The notes: generated from the letters alone by a model not told the origin. Numbered from the stretch's first letter, positions 42,542-51,516 are shown. The stretch: 64,000 nt of DNA from Thalassobacillus devorans (GCF_011761345.1 NZ_JAASRY010000008.1:1-64000); one strand, 5' to 3'. A program made the numbers and translations.

Positions 42542-42637
42542 TTTATAATCATTTGTATTCGCTTTGGCAGCTTGACAGGCTGACAGGAAAATAAATGAAA
42601 CAAAACCAAACTAGATGACGACTTTTGTGCCTTTCAT
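42521..42637 (-). pseudogene. Small lipoprotein gene interrupted by an amber codon
   Basis: After CAGGGGGAAGAG and ATG, the frame reads MKGTKVVI, TAG, then FGFVSFIFLSACQAAKAN and TNDYKPPDLNQ before a stop. Basic n-region, hydrophobic core and lipobox LSAC make a complete lipoprotein signal if the TAG codon is ignored. The frame lies 80 bases after the GerC-type gene and its end is built into the terminator stem. It is either a decayed gene or needs amber read-through. Confidence 0.55.
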
Positions 42638-42716
42638 AACTCTTCCCCCTGGGTAAAAATTGCTATATTTCTGTAGACGTTTCTATCCCAGGGAAAGTTT
42701 CAAATTTTGACAAACT

Positions 42717-43838
42717 TTATCCTATAGTGCCATGTTCCTGAATAACCACATTGACTTTTGGAGTAATCGTTATTGTCTTAAATTCTTCTTCCCAATCCAT
42801 CTGTTTCCACGTATCATAATGAAAAGCTTCTGTACGCCTGCCAATCCCAAGGACATCACTGTGTGCCTCCTGCAAAAGTGAAATGACCTCTTCCGCTTCT
42901 TTTGTCAAAGTTTCCGATAGTTTCTTTTCTAATTCTGTTATTTTTTTCGGATCTGTCAACTTATCAAGCGGGTACTCTACCACATTCACATATAAATCCA
43001 AGTTGATATCTACAGAAACCGTTCCTCCGGAAGGTATGATCTTCAAATCACGATTATGTTTGGTTACCTCCGCGCTTAAATATCTAGCCATCCTGGGCTC
43101 ACCTTTTTCACTTACTTTCCGAGTGATCCTGGCGACCTTTCCCTTTTTATTATCCATCAATAACAATAACGTGGCTTGTTCAGCATTAAGGGAAGTTCCA
43201 TGATATTGTTTATCATGGAATAGCGCTAATCCTTTATAATTTATTTTGTTTGCATCTTTATCTACCGAGAGTAACGGTAGAGCAATATCGATTCCCGGTT
43301 CGAAAAGCTCAGCACAGATCAGTTGTACATTGTCCCCGTGAGAATGAGTGGTATCAGCAACAGCATCAAGCAACCCGACAATATGTTCAGATATCCGGGG
43401 CTCCTGATCTGTAGTAATGGTAAAAACTTCAGCAGCTTCTCCTTCTACTACTGCTATCTCTGCGCTTAAATTATTTCGTGGTGCCCGATAATACCCATCT
43501 AATATAGAATAAATATCCTGCTTTGCAATTTCTTCCCCAATGAGCAATACTTCCAATTTAGAAGGATCAAACTTATAAGCTAATTGTTGATCAATCTTAC
43601 TCCTGGCATCAAATAAGTTATTCCCAATGCCGGTTTCGATATGGGCGCTTCCTTCCGATGCCCTTTCTGTCCCGGCGTCTGGAATCAGTACTGATACGGT
43701 ATCTTTCACTTGTCCATCATCCGTAAGATCAAAAGTTGCCCCCATGATCAACTTAGCATCTTTGAACAGACGCTGATCCCAGCATCCTGTTAGTAGCACC
43801 AAACAACAGAACAGCAGTAACAAACCTTTCTTTTTCAT
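42717..43838 (-). CDS. Spore germination receptor lipoprotein, GerC family
   Basis: A 373-residue GerAC/GerC-type lipoprotein with signal peptide and lipobox LTGC (Cys19), followed by WDQRLFKD, the conserved start of Ger(x)C mature proteins. It is the C subunit of a nutrient germinant receptor in the inner spore membrane. The ATG overlaps the GerB-type stop by four bases. Third gene of a gerABC-type operon under a sigma-G promoter. Confidence 0.92.
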   Translation of the reverse strand: MKKKGLLLLFCCLVLLTGCWDQRLFKDAKLIMGATFDLTDDGQVKDTVSVLIPDAGTERASEGSAHIETGIGNNLFDARSKIDQQLAYKFDPSKLEVLLIGEEIAKQDIYSILDGYYRAPRNNLSAEIAVVEGEAAEVFTITTDQEPRISEHIVGLLDAVADTTHSHGDNVQLICAELFEPGIDIALPLLSVDKDANKINYKGLALFHDKQYHGTSLNAEQATLLLLMDNKKGKVARITRKVSEKGEPRMARYLSAEVTKHNRDLKIIPSGGTVSVDINLDLYVNVVEYPLDKLTDPKKITELEKKLSETLTKEAEEVISLLQEAHSDVLGIGRRTEAFHYDTWKQMDWEEEFKTITITPKVNVVIQEHGTIG

Positions 43839-44983
43839 TTGGAATCACTTCCTGTAAGCTTCTTTTTACGAGCCAAGAATATTAATAATAACAGGACAGG
43901 GAGTAACCCAGAGAACAGATAGCCGAATTTCATGACGATATCTCCATATTGGCCGATCAGCTGTTCACCCCTCCCGAAAGTCAATGCTAAAGTCAAAGAA
44001 ATGGCAGCCATCATAATCATGAAATGCATCTCCTTGTTACTATTAAACATGTGCTTCAGTCCTTTCCCGGCCATATATAGATAAGTGGTGAAAGATGTGG
44101 TCACTGACACGATCCAAACGGAGATGAAAAATAGGTCCAATCGTTCAACAACGCTGAATTCATATGCCTTCAACATATATAATACTGGCTCCGGGACGAG
44201 CAAGATTTCTTTGGCCCCAAAGAAAGTAAATGTTGAAAAAACAACTAACAAGTAAAATCCCAGAATAAACCACTGGGTATAGAATATGATTTTTAGTTTC
44301 TCTTTATCGGTACCTTCTACAAGCGGGTAGATGATTAAGATGAACACAAACCCTAACAGGGAAAGCACTCCTTCGTTAACTCCTTTTAAAATATTTTCCA
44401 ACCCCGCTGCACCTATTGGTAAGATGAAAATAAAATTGGCATTTCTGACGCCGTAAATCAATGAAACAATCAGGATAATCATCAGCCCGGAAAAAAGTGT
44501 GTAGGCCCTTGCCAACACTTTTATGTTTCCGGAAATCAGATACAATCCGGCAGTCACCATAAAGGTCGTAAGGATCCATTTTGGCGTATTGATCAGCATC
44601 CATAAATTGATGACCCTTGTATAAAGCATGAGTATTAAAGCCCCAACTGCAATGAAATAGAAGCAATATAACAAAGTAACAGCCTTCCCTGGCCATTTCC
44701 CAAAAATCTTTTCTAAACTCATAAATAAATGCTGTTTGGGTGTGTTTTTTAGAAGCAGCCAATAAAGTAACAGGAGCAGTTGGACAATCAGACTTGCCCC
44801 TATAAGGGATATCCACCCGTCCTGTTTCGCGACTTGCTGGAGGTTGTAAGGGAGAGATATGACCCCGACACCAATTTGAGTCTGTACAATCAAAAAGAAA
44901 AATTGGAGGCGGGTGATTTTCGTGTTAAGAAAGGCTGCATCATTTTGACTTTTTTGTTTGCTTTGATTTTTTTGATTTGCCAT
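43835..44983 (-). CDS. Spore germination receptor permease subunit, GerB family
   Basis: A 382-residue, ten-helix protein of the GerAB/APC superfamily. It starts MANQKNQSKQK and enters the membrane at LQFFFLIVQTQIGVGVISLP, the family hallmark. GerB subunits bind the germinant amino acid. The gene overlaps the end of the GerA-type gene by 44 bases. GGGAGTGGAAGAG before this ATG supports the start, 18 codons into the longest frame. The germinant cannot be predicted. Confidence 0.92.
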   Translation of the reverse strand: MANQKNQSKQKSQNDAAFLNTKITRLQFFFLIVQTQIGVGVISLPYNLQQVAKQDGWISLIGASLIVQLLLLLYWLLLKNTPKQHLFMSLEKIFGKWPGKAVTLLYCFYFIAVGALILMLYTRVINLWMLINTPKWILTTFMVTAGLYLISGNIKVLARAYTLFSGLMIILIVSLIYGVRNANFIFILPIGAAGLENILKGVNEGVLSLLGFVFILIIYPLVEGTDKEKLKIIFYTQWFILGFYLLVVFSTFTFFGAKEILLVPEPVLYMLKAYEFSVVERLDLFFISVWIVSVTTSFTTYLYMAGKGLKHMFNSNKEMHFMIMMAAISLTLALTFGRGEQLIGQYGDIVMKFGYLFSGLLPVLLLLIFLARKKKLTGSDSK

Positions 44984-46496
44984 TTCTCTTCCACTCCCTT
45001 GATTCTCCCATCGACTGCTCTTTAATTGGATTAGCATCTTTCGGTCTGTTATCTAATTTAAATAATGGAATCCGAACAAACGTATCTTTTAAATCTTGAA
45101 GCCGTAGCGGTGACACCGGAGCGAAATACGGATTCCCAAATGACTCTAACTTGACCAAATGAATGAGAATGAACATTATTCCAAACACAATTCCGATAAA
45201 CCCTAAAGTACTTGCCAGAATAATCAACGGGAATGTCAACATGCGTAGTGTCGTACTTAATTCGTGAGAGGGTACAACAAAAGAGGCTATCGCTGTCAAT
45301 GCCACAACAATCACCATTAAATTAGAAATAAGGCCCGCCCTGATGACTGCATCTCCAATAACCAAACCACCTACAATACCAATTGTCTGTCCTACAGGTT
45401 GCGGAAGCCTCATCCCTGCTTCACGAATCAATTCGATGATAACCACCATGATGAATGCTTCTACAAACGGTGGATAAGCAATCTGATCAATAGCACTCTT
45501 AACGGGTGGGACCAGATCATCCGGAATCACTTCAAAATGAAAACCAATAATCGCGATATACATAGCAGGTAACCCGATAGCAATCAGAAAACTCATTAAA
45601 CGGATAATTCGGATGAATGTACCGGAAAACCAACGGGAATTGTAATCATCCGGGGATTGATAAAACATGAAAAAAGTTGATGGTAAAATCAGTACAGTAG
45701 GACTGCCTTCTGCAATTAAAGCTATCTTACCTGACATTACATTAGCTATCACCCGGTCGGGACGTTCTGTACTTAATACCTGGGGAAACGGCGATCCTGG
45801 ATTGTCTTCGATAAACTCTTCCATAAAACCAGGACTGAGAATAGTGTCCGCAGTGACACTTTTAATCCTTTTCTCAACTTCCTCCACTAATTCAGGGTTT
45901 GTAATCCCATCCATATAAGCTATAGCAATATTGGTGTTTGTTTTCTTACCTACGCGGAAAAATTTAATCGTGAGGTCCCGATGTTCTAACCTTTTCCGCA
46001 GCAAGTTGATATTTATCATCAGGTTTTCAACAAAGCCCTCATGGGACCCACGGACAACTTTTTCGTTCTCAGGCTCTTCAACACTCCGATTAATCTCTGT
46101 AGTGACACTAAAATAAGATAATTTTTTATTCCCATCTTCTATATAAAGAGCATGCCCCCGTAACAATACCTTCAGGGCTTCCTCCAAATCCTCTGTATGC
46201 TTTCCATTTGGTAATTCAGCAATAGAATCCCATTTTCCAAACTCCATCTGTGTGAAAATTTTCTCTTGCACTTTTTCCTGATCCGCCAGTGTCTCAAAGT
46301 AAAGAAGAGCTGCGTTGCCATCATTTAAAACTCTTACCTTCAAATCGTTGGAATGCTTCAAGGCTTTGGTGAGATATTCAATATTTCGAGACAACTGAGA
46401 ATAACTAGGCTGTGCTGGTTCCTTAACGTCTGCTTCACTGCCCGGTTGTTCTTCCATTAATTTTTCCTGTTCTGACTTGCGCCTACGATATCTCAT
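44940..46496 (-). CDS. Spore germination receptor A subunit, GerA family
   Basis: A 518-residue GerAA/GerKA-type protein: hydrophilic N-terminal half (about 1-285) with the conserved DGITNPELVEEVEKRI, then membrane segments (about 290-450) with RLPQPVGQTIGIVGGLVIGD, and a basic Lys/Ser tail. It forms the ion-conducting core of the germinant receptor. The ATG three codons inside the longest frame is preferred because AAGGCGGTGA is properly spaced from it. First gene of the ger operon. Confidence 0.93.
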   Translation of the reverse strand: MRYRRRKSEQEKLMEEQPGSEADVKEPAQPSYSQLSRNIEYLTKALKHSNDLKVRVLNDGNAALLYFETLADQEKVQEKIFTQMEFGKWDSIAELPNGKHTEDLEEALKVLLRGHALYIEDGNKKLSYFSVTTEINRSVEEPENEKVVRGSHEGFVENLMININLLRKRLEHRDLTIKFFRVGKKTNTNIAIAYMDGITNPELVEEVEKRIKSVTADTILSPGFMEEFIEDNPGSPFPQVLSTERPDRVIANVMSGKIALIAEGSPTVLILPSTFFMFYQSPDDYNSRWFSGTFIRIIRLMSFLIAIGLPAMYIAIIGFHFEVIPDDLVPPVKSAIDQIAYPPFVEAFIMVVIIELIREAGMRLPQPVGQTIGIVGGLVIGDAVIRAGLISNLMVIVVALTAIASFVVPSHELSTTLRMLTFPLIILASTLGFIGIVFGIMFILIHLVKLESFGNPYFAPVSPLRLQDLKDTFVRIPLFKLDNRPKDANPIKEQSMGESREWKRNGKSKKSKQTKKSK

Positions 46497-46527
46497 CTCA
46501 CTCACCGCCTTTATATGTAGTGTTTCT

Positions 46528-46557
46528 TAGTATGAACGTTCCTCCATTATTTAGTCA
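46528..46557 (-). promoter_or_regulatory. Sigma-G promoter of the ger operon
   Basis: On the minus strand, TGACTA and CATACTA are separated by exactly 17 bases. The -10 element matches the sigma-G consensus fully and the -35 (TGAATA) in five of six positions. Forespore expression under sigma-G is the rule for germinant receptor operons. Confidence 0.8.
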
Positions 46558-46577
46558 TATATGGAAAAAAGACCATA

Positions 46578-46613
46578 AAAAAATGCCACCCGACTATGCG
46601 AGTGACATTACTT
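46578..46613 (-). terminator. Terminator of the purine permease gene
   Basis: AATGTCACTCG pairs with CGGGTGGCATT (11 bp including two G-U pairs) and is followed by seven U on the minus transcript. Confidence 0.75.
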
Positions 46614-46615
46614 TA

Positions 46616-47908
46616 TCAATGGGCGGGAAAGAAAATCATCTGTAAAACAAAAATGAAACCGAAAAAATATAATATCCAGTGTACCTCTTTCCCTTTTCCA
46701 CTAACAAGCTTTAATAAAGGATAAGTGATAAAGCCGATCGAAATTCCAGTTGCAATACTTGAGGTAAGCGGCATCGTCAAAAGTATTGCAAAAGCAGGGA
46801 AGGCTTCGTCAAAGGTCTTCCAATCGATCCGGGCAAGCCCCTCCATCATAAAGCAGCCGACAATGATCAATACCGGAGCTGTAATAGCAGGCAAATCAGA
46901 AATTGCCGCTACAATCGGTGATAAAAAAATCGACAAGAAAAACAACGAAGCCACAACAACAGATGTAAGTCCAGTCCGCCCTCCGGCAGCTACACCTGAT
47001 GTAGATTCAATATACGCCGTAGAAGGACTTGTGCCAAACATCGCTCCTGTGGTCGTGGCAACCGCATCAGCCATTAAAGCTGACTTTGCCCTCGGCAGGC
47101 TTCCATCTGCTTTTATGAAACCAGCCTGCTCTGCGACTCCGATCATCGTGCCGGTTGTATCAAAAATTGTCACTAATAAAAATGCGAAAACAACCGTATA
47201 TAACCCCTGGGAAAATACTCCAGCTACATCGATATCAAAAAATACCGGAGCAGGAGGAGCTGAAATGAATCCTTCAAACTGCAGTTGTCCGCTAATATAA
47301 CCAAGGATCCCCGTAATTACCATTCCCAGAAACAGCGCACCTTTTACTTTTCGGGCCATCAGTCCGAGCGTGATGAATAAACCAGCCAGGGTCAGCAAAG
47401 TGACAGGCTGGTGCAAGTCGCCAAAAGTCACCATTGTCGCTTCACTCGGAACGACAATTCCTGACATCTTCAACCCAAGAAATGCAATAAACAATCCAAT
47501 CCCGGAAGTGATCCCATATTTCAATGAATCAGGTATCGCCATAATCAACGTTTCTCGTAGCTTTGTCAAACTTAATAATATAAATAATAGACCAGCTATA
47601 AAAACAGTTCCAAATACAACTTGATAGGATACCCCTTGAGAGGCTACCACACTGGCAAAGTACGCATTCAGCCCCATCCCTGGAGCAATAGCAATCGGGT
47701 AATTGGCTGCAAACGCCATGATCAATGTCCCAACGAGCGCAGAAATAACCGTAGCCATGAACACTTGTTCAAATGGAACACCTGCTGAAGATAAGATAGC
47801 AGGGTTGACAACAACAATATAGACCATAGTAAGAAAAGTGGTCACTCCTGCCATTACTTCTGTTCGTGGATTTGTATTATTTTCTTTGAGACGAAAAACT
47901 TTCTCCAT
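46616..47908 (-). CDS. AzgA-type NCS2 purine (guanine/hypoxanthine) permease
   Basis: A 430-residue, about 12-14 helix transporter of the AzgA/PbuG/PbuO branch of the NCS2 family, importing purine bases with protons. Characteristic text is NPRTEVMAGVTTFLTMVYI, GMGLNAYFA and GTSPSTAYIESTSGVAAGGRTG. The ATG of MEKVFRLKEN was chosen; a GTG three codons earlier is possible and neither has a strong site. No guanine riboswitch core was recognised in the 140 bases upstream, though PbuG-type genes often have one. Confidence 0.9.
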   Translation of the reverse strand: MEKVFRLKENNTNPRTEVMAGVTTFLTMVYIVVVNPAILSSAGVPFEQVFMATVISALVGTLIMAFAANYPIAIAPGMGLNAYFASVVASQGVSYQVVFGTVFIAGLLFILLSLTKLRETLIMAIPDSLKYGITSGIGLFIAFLGLKMSGIVVPSEATMVTFGDLHQPVTLLTLAGLFITLGLMARKVKGALFLGMVITGILGYISGQLQFEGFISAPPAPVFFDIDVAGVFSQGLYTVVFAFLLVTIFDTTGTMIGVAEQAGFIKADGSLPRAKSALMADAVATTTGAMFGTSPSTAYIESTSGVAAGGRTGLTSVVVASLFFLSIFLSPIVAAISDLPAITAPVLIIVGCFMMEGLARIDWKTFDEAFPAFAILLTMPLTSSIATGISIGFITYPLLKLVSGKGKEVHWILYFFGFIFVLQMIFFPAH

Positions 47909-48063
47909 GTAAAACACCCGTCTTTCCGAATTATATAGACAACATTTACTATATTATTCGTTTCTAAAGACTTATGCAACCTTTTTCCATAATCGCTTCT
48001 GAAAGATAAAACTGACTAATTTCCAAGATAATTTGTGGTGACTCTTGAACTTTATGAAACCAC

Positions 48064-48089
48064 AAAAAAGAAGCCGAAAGTCCGGCTTC
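48064..48089 (-). terminator. proC terminator
   Basis: GAAGCCG pairs with CGGCTTC and the minus transcript runs into six U. It overlaps the spacer just after proC. Confidence 0.8.
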
Positions 48090-48091
48090 CC

Positions 48092-48907
48092 TTATTTTTT
48101 ACTCTCGGAAAGGAATTTGGCTCGTTTTGTGCAGGCATCCATTGCGGACTGTACCGCACTCCTGAAGCCTGCTTCCTCCAGAGCCGTTACAGCTTCAATC
48201 GTCGATCCACCTGGCGTACACACGTCATCTTTCAGTTTCGCAGGATGTTGGCCGGTTTCTAATACCATTTTAGCTGCACCTAAGACAGCTTGAGCCGCAA
48301 GCTTATAAGCTTGTCCTCTCGGGATTCCCTGCTGGACCGCTCCATCGGCCATCGATTCAATGAACATGTAGACATAAGCCGGTGCAGAACCGCTGACAGC
48401 TGGAATAGCATCCATCAGCTTCTCGGCCATCACTTCCGCTTTTCCAAAGCTTTCGTAAATAGTTTTAACTTCCTGAAGTTCCTCTCCGCTTACAAATTCA
48501 TTCGGGCAAAGTACACTCATTCCTTCCCCTACGAGGGAAGGCGTATTAGGCATGGTTCTAATTACTTTGACCCGATGGTCGAAAGAATTTTCAATATCGC
48601 CTATGGTTATCCCTGCTGCTATGGTTATGATAATGGCATCATCACGCACATAATCCTTGATTTCTTGAATTATCTCTTTATAAATATACGGTTTGACAGC
48701 AAGGAATAAGATATCACTTTCACTTGCCAATCGTTTATTGTTACTAGATGTATCAATATCGAACCGGCAGGCCGCTCCTTCGATCGTTTCATCGGTAATC
48801 GCTGTTGCTGACACTTGGTCTTTAGTGACAATGCCAGCTCTCAACATGCCCTGGATCATCGCCTGCGCCATATTGCCGCAGCCGACAAAACCGATTTGCT
48901 TATCCAT
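48092..48907 (-). CDS. proC: Pyrroline-5-carboxylate reductase
   Basis: A 271-residue NAD(P)H-dependent enzyme, last step of proline synthesis. It has N-terminal Rossmann text IGFVGCGNMAQAM, the signature GVGVIRTMPNTP-like VIRTMPNTPSLVGEGM, and the C-terminal catalytic region GSAPAYVYMFIESMADG and VCTPGGSTIEAV. Proline is also an osmolyte in halotolerant Bacillaceae. AAAGGAG lies 13 bases before this ATG; a GTG four codons upstream would be too close to it. B. subtilis has several paralogues (ProG, ProH, ProI). Confidence 0.92.
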   Translation of the reverse strand: MDKQIGFVGCGNMAQAMIQGMLRAGIVTKDQVSATAITDETIEGAACRFDIDTSSNNKRLASESDILFLAVKPYIYKEIIQEIKDYVRDDAIIITIAAGITIGDIENSFDHRVKVIRTMPNTPSLVGEGMSVLCPNEFVSGEELQEVKTIYESFGKAEVMAEKLMDAIPAVSGSAPAYVYMFIESMADGAVQQGIPRGQAYKLAAQAVLGAAKMVLETGQHPAKLKDDVCTPGGSTIEAVTALEEAGFRSAVQSAMDACTKRAKFLSESKK

Positions 48908-49193
48908 CTTCTTACCCACTCTCCTTTAAAATCTAACGCACAAGCACCTTTGCAGCTGATGTACTTTTTTAAATGTTTATTAGTATTCCATGAACATATT
49001 TATAGTTTTAGGGAAAAACAGTTACCATTGTAGAATAATTATTGTAAAAATACAATTCGCTCTCCCCGGCATTCGACATTATTCGCCTTTGTGAGGTTTC
49101 CTTTTATATTCCCCAAATATCCCTTAAATCCCTCCCTATTCCTTTATTCTTTCGTAGGAAATATGAAAAATGGCATAAATTTCTGCGAAAGGG
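48908..49193. other. Gene-free stretch upstream of proC
   Basis: About 290 AT-rich bases with pyrimidine-rich patches contain no open frame with a ribosome binding site. The right end leads into an orphan promoter at 49194. proC's own promoter should lie here on the minus strand but no clear consensus was identified. Confidence 0.5.
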
Positions 49194-49222
49194 TTTACAA
49201 ATGAAGGTCAGTTTCTTATAAT
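49194..49222 (+). promoter_or_regulatory. Orphan sigma-A promoter
   Basis: TTTACA and TATAAT are separated by 17 bases: five of six and six of six matches to consensus with ideal spacing. No plus-strand gene follows; the first downstream ATG is followed immediately by TAA. The next feature is an 18-bp perfect hairpin. Confidence 0.65.
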
Positions 49223-49228
49223 TAACCA

Positions 49229-49314
49229 TGTAATATTCATATCATAGCGATTCACCAAAAATATCATAGCTGCTACGAGAAAAGCCGAGCTGACGCCAGC
49301 TCGGCTTTTCTCGT
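49229..49314 (+). ncRNA. Candidate small RNA
   Basis: A transcript from the orphan promoter would start near 49229 and reach a perfect 18-bp stem (49275-49292 with 49297-49314, loop ACGC), giving an RNA of about 86 bases. No coding capacity was seen. The U-tract sits inside the stem rather than after it, so termination efficiency is uncertain. Read-through would be antisense to the antiporter gene. Confidence 0.4.
49275..49314. terminator. Long perfect hairpin downstream of the antiporter gene
   Basis: ACGAGAAAAGCCGAGCTG pairs perfectly with CAGCTCGGCTTTTCTCGT. It lies 16 bases after the antiporter stop on the minus strand and is probably its terminator. Confidence 0.75.
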
Positions 49315-49329
49315 GTCGGTTGAATGATT

Positions 49330-50826
49330 TTATTCTATAACCTCTTCGGCACTACCATTGACTTCTTTCAGCAGCTCCTGCACTTGCTTTTTCACACGTC
49401 TGGATACTGTGACATATAAAGTATCCCCAGCCTGTATCGCTGTTTGGCCATAGGGGGTGATGATATCACCGTCTCTGATAATAGCATTGATCAAGGCTTT
49501 ATCTGGAAGGTCCATATTTTCCAGTTTTTCTCCCACAATTCTATTATTTTCAGATACATCAAACTCAATGATTTCCACATTTGCTTTTCCGATCGAAATC
49601 AGTTCAAGAGAATGAACCGGATTGCTGAGTTTATCAGAAACAAGGGAAAGTTTTTCCGCCAGCCAAGTAATTGTCGACCCTTGGATGAGCGCCGAAGTAA
49701 GTACGATAAAGAATACGATGTTGAAGATCAACTGACTATTTTCCACACCAGCGAGCATCGGAAAGATGGAAAGCACAATCGGAACAGCGCCACGAAGGCC
49801 TGACCAGGATAACAAAACTTTTTCTTTATTAGTGTAACGGAAAAATACGAGACTAAGATAAACAGCGATGGGTCTAGCAAGAAACATGAGAATTAATGAA
49901 ATCAATATCCCTTTCCACATAATATCTGCAGTAAACACCTCAGATGGAAATACAAATAAACCCAAAATGACGAACATCAAAATCTGGGCCATCCAACCGA
50001 ATCCTTCGTTAAATCTTAAAATAGAATACCTGTAGGCAAGTTCAGAATTTCCGATCACTACTGCCGTTATATAGACAGCCAATAGACCACTGGCCTGCAC
50101 GAGGGAACTGATGCTATAGGATAATAGTGCGAAGGCAATAGCAAAGAGCGGATAAAGACCACTTGAATCCAAGTTGATTCGATTTAAGGAAAAACTTGAA
50201 ATATAGCCTAGGAGAAGGCCAACGATTGCCCCTGCCCCCATTTGCCAGAAGAACAACATAATTGTACCTAAGATACTTGAAGAGTCCTCGGTTAATAACT
50301 GGATAAACGTAATAGTCAGGAATACTGCCATCGGGTCATTAGTACCGGATTCCGCTTCCAGTGTTGCTCCGAGTTTATTGCGGATATTTTTTCCTTTCAA
50401 TACAGCAAAAACGGCAGCTGCGTCCGTAGAACCAACAATAGAACCTACAAGAAACGCTTCCAGCCAGGATACGTCAAGAATGAATTTTGCAAGCAATGCA
50501 ACCATGCTTGAGGTTAATAAAACACCAAGGGTGGCTAATGTAATAGAGGGAGCAAGAACCTTTTTCATAGCGCCCCACTTCGTCTGCATCCCACCCTCAA
50601 ACAAAATGATCACTAAAGACATGACACCGATGAGCTGTGCCAGTTCAGCATTATTGAAATAAATGATATTTAATCCATCCGAACCTACACTCATTCCGAC
50701 CATGATAAATAAAACAAGGGAAGGAACACCTAGCCTTGAGGAGAACTTCGTTACCAGAACACTGCTAACGAGCAATAGTGCAATAAGGAATATATTTTGA
50801 TTAGATTGCAGTACTTCTTGAATCAT
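49330..50826 (-). CDS. Potassium/proton antiporter, CPA1 family with TrkA-C domain
   Basis: A 498-residue antiporter: about twelve membrane helices (to about residue 390) with the CPA1 core VGSTDAAAVFAVL and ESGTNDPMAVFLTI, followed by a C-terminal TrkA_C/RCK-C regulatory domain (about 410-485). This architecture is that of NhaP2/CvrA-type K+/H+ antiporters, used in osmotic and pH homeostasis. Ligand binding (for example c-di-AMP) to the C-domain is possible but unproven. The start is uncertain; a GTG four codons earlier is an alternative. Confidence 0.88.
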   Translation of the reverse strand: MIQEVLQSNQNIFLIALLLVSSVLVTKFSSRLGVPSLVLFIMVGMSVGSDGLNIIYFNNAELAQLIGVMSLVIILFEGGMQTKWGAMKKVLAPSITLATLGVLLTSSMVALLAKFILDVSWLEAFLVGSIVGSTDAAAVFAVLKGKNIRNKLGATLEAESGTNDPMAVFLTITFIQLLTEDSSSILGTIMLFFWQMGAGAIVGLLLGYISSFSLNRINLDSSGLYPLFAIAFALLSYSISSLVQASGLLAVYITAVVIGNSELAYRYSILRFNEGFGWMAQILMFVILGLFVFPSEVFTADIMWKGILISLILMFLARPIAVYLSLVFFRYTNKEKVLLSWSGLRGAVPIVLSIFPMLAGVENSQLIFNIVFFIVLTSALIQGSTITWLAEKLSLVSDKLSNPVHSLELISIGKANVEIIEFDVSENNRIVGEKLENMDLPDKALINAIIRDGDIITPYGQTAIQAGDTLYVTVSRRVKKQVQELLKEVNGSAEEVIE

Positions 50827-50954
50827 TGCGATGAACACCCTAACTGATTGCTTGTCTACTATGATTATAAACTTTTTTCCTTGTAAGCAAAATTATTCCA
50901 CTTGCTATATCTCCTAAAACATTTTCATTAAAGCTTATTCAATTAAAGGGCTGG

Positions 50955-51140
50955 AAAAGTCGAAGACTTGATTTCGAGATAACAAGGGTTCTTTACCTTA
51001 ATAGCGGCAGGGTTGGCTGGAAAACCACTCGCTTTCCTGCGGGGGACCTGGCGAGCTTCCTCGGGCTATCGCCCTGTGGGATCTCGCCTAGATCCTTCTC
51101 CCGCGGGAGTCTCCCAGTTTCCCAACCAACCCATTCGAAA
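50955..51140 (+). repeat. Structured repeat R3
   Basis: The AAGTCGAAGACTTGATTTCG tag at 50957 precedes outer arms GGGTTGG (51010) and CCAACCC (51126-51132). Inside are GGCGAG / CTCGCC and GGGC-tat-c-GCCC stems. Relative to R1 the inner stem changes GAGC/GCTC to GGGC/GCCC, preserving pairing. It is placed head-on against R4 in the same 690-base intergenic region. Confidence 0.75.
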
Positions 51141-51292
51141 AGGAAGAAAAGAACCCACGCTATATTGTAGATGTCATCTACTTTTAATGGATAATTGAAC
51201 AAAGACGTGGTTTTAATCTCACATTTCATGCGTAGCTCACTCTTTGTTTGAAGAACGATATATCAATGTTTCCGTTCTTCTCATAAACGCAA

Positions 51293-51412
51293 GGAGGTCC
51301 GGGAAATTGCGAGACTCCGATGGGAGGATAGTACATGGTGAGATCCCGCAGGGCTTCAGCCCGAGGAAGCTCACCGTACGCCCATGGAAAGCGAGTGATT
51401 TCCCGGACCTCC
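51293..51412 (-). repeat. Structured repeat R4
   Basis: Perfect 15-bp arms GGAGGTCCGGGAAAT / ATTTCCCGGACCTCC enclose GGTGAG / CTCACC and GGGC / GCCC stems. Further out, ATATATC-AATGTTTCCGTT (51258-51276) and AACGGAAACAATATAT (51429-51444) also pair. Orientation is opposite to R3. No gene is encoded; short open frames here follow the repeat. Confidence 0.75.
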
Positions 51413-51484
51413 AAACCGTTACTAACGTAACGGAAACAATATATCTTGAAACTGAGCCTTCACTTAAAGGATTAAAGAGACATT

Positions 51485-51516
51485 AAAAAAGAACCAGCTC
51501 TTTGATAGAGCTGGTT
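51485..51516 (-). terminator. yhbH terminator
   Basis: A 10-bp stem AACCAGCTCT / AGAGCTGGTT overlaps the stop codon of yhbH by two bases and is followed by a U-run on the minus transcript. Confidence 0.8.

Noticed and set aside
47918-48060. A possible purine riboswitch upstream of the AzgA-type permease
   Set aside because: The conserved UAUA...GUUUCUACC-type core is absent.
51226-51486. Open frames inside repeats R3 and R4
   Set aside because: They follow the palindromic repeat sequence and encode no recognisable protein.
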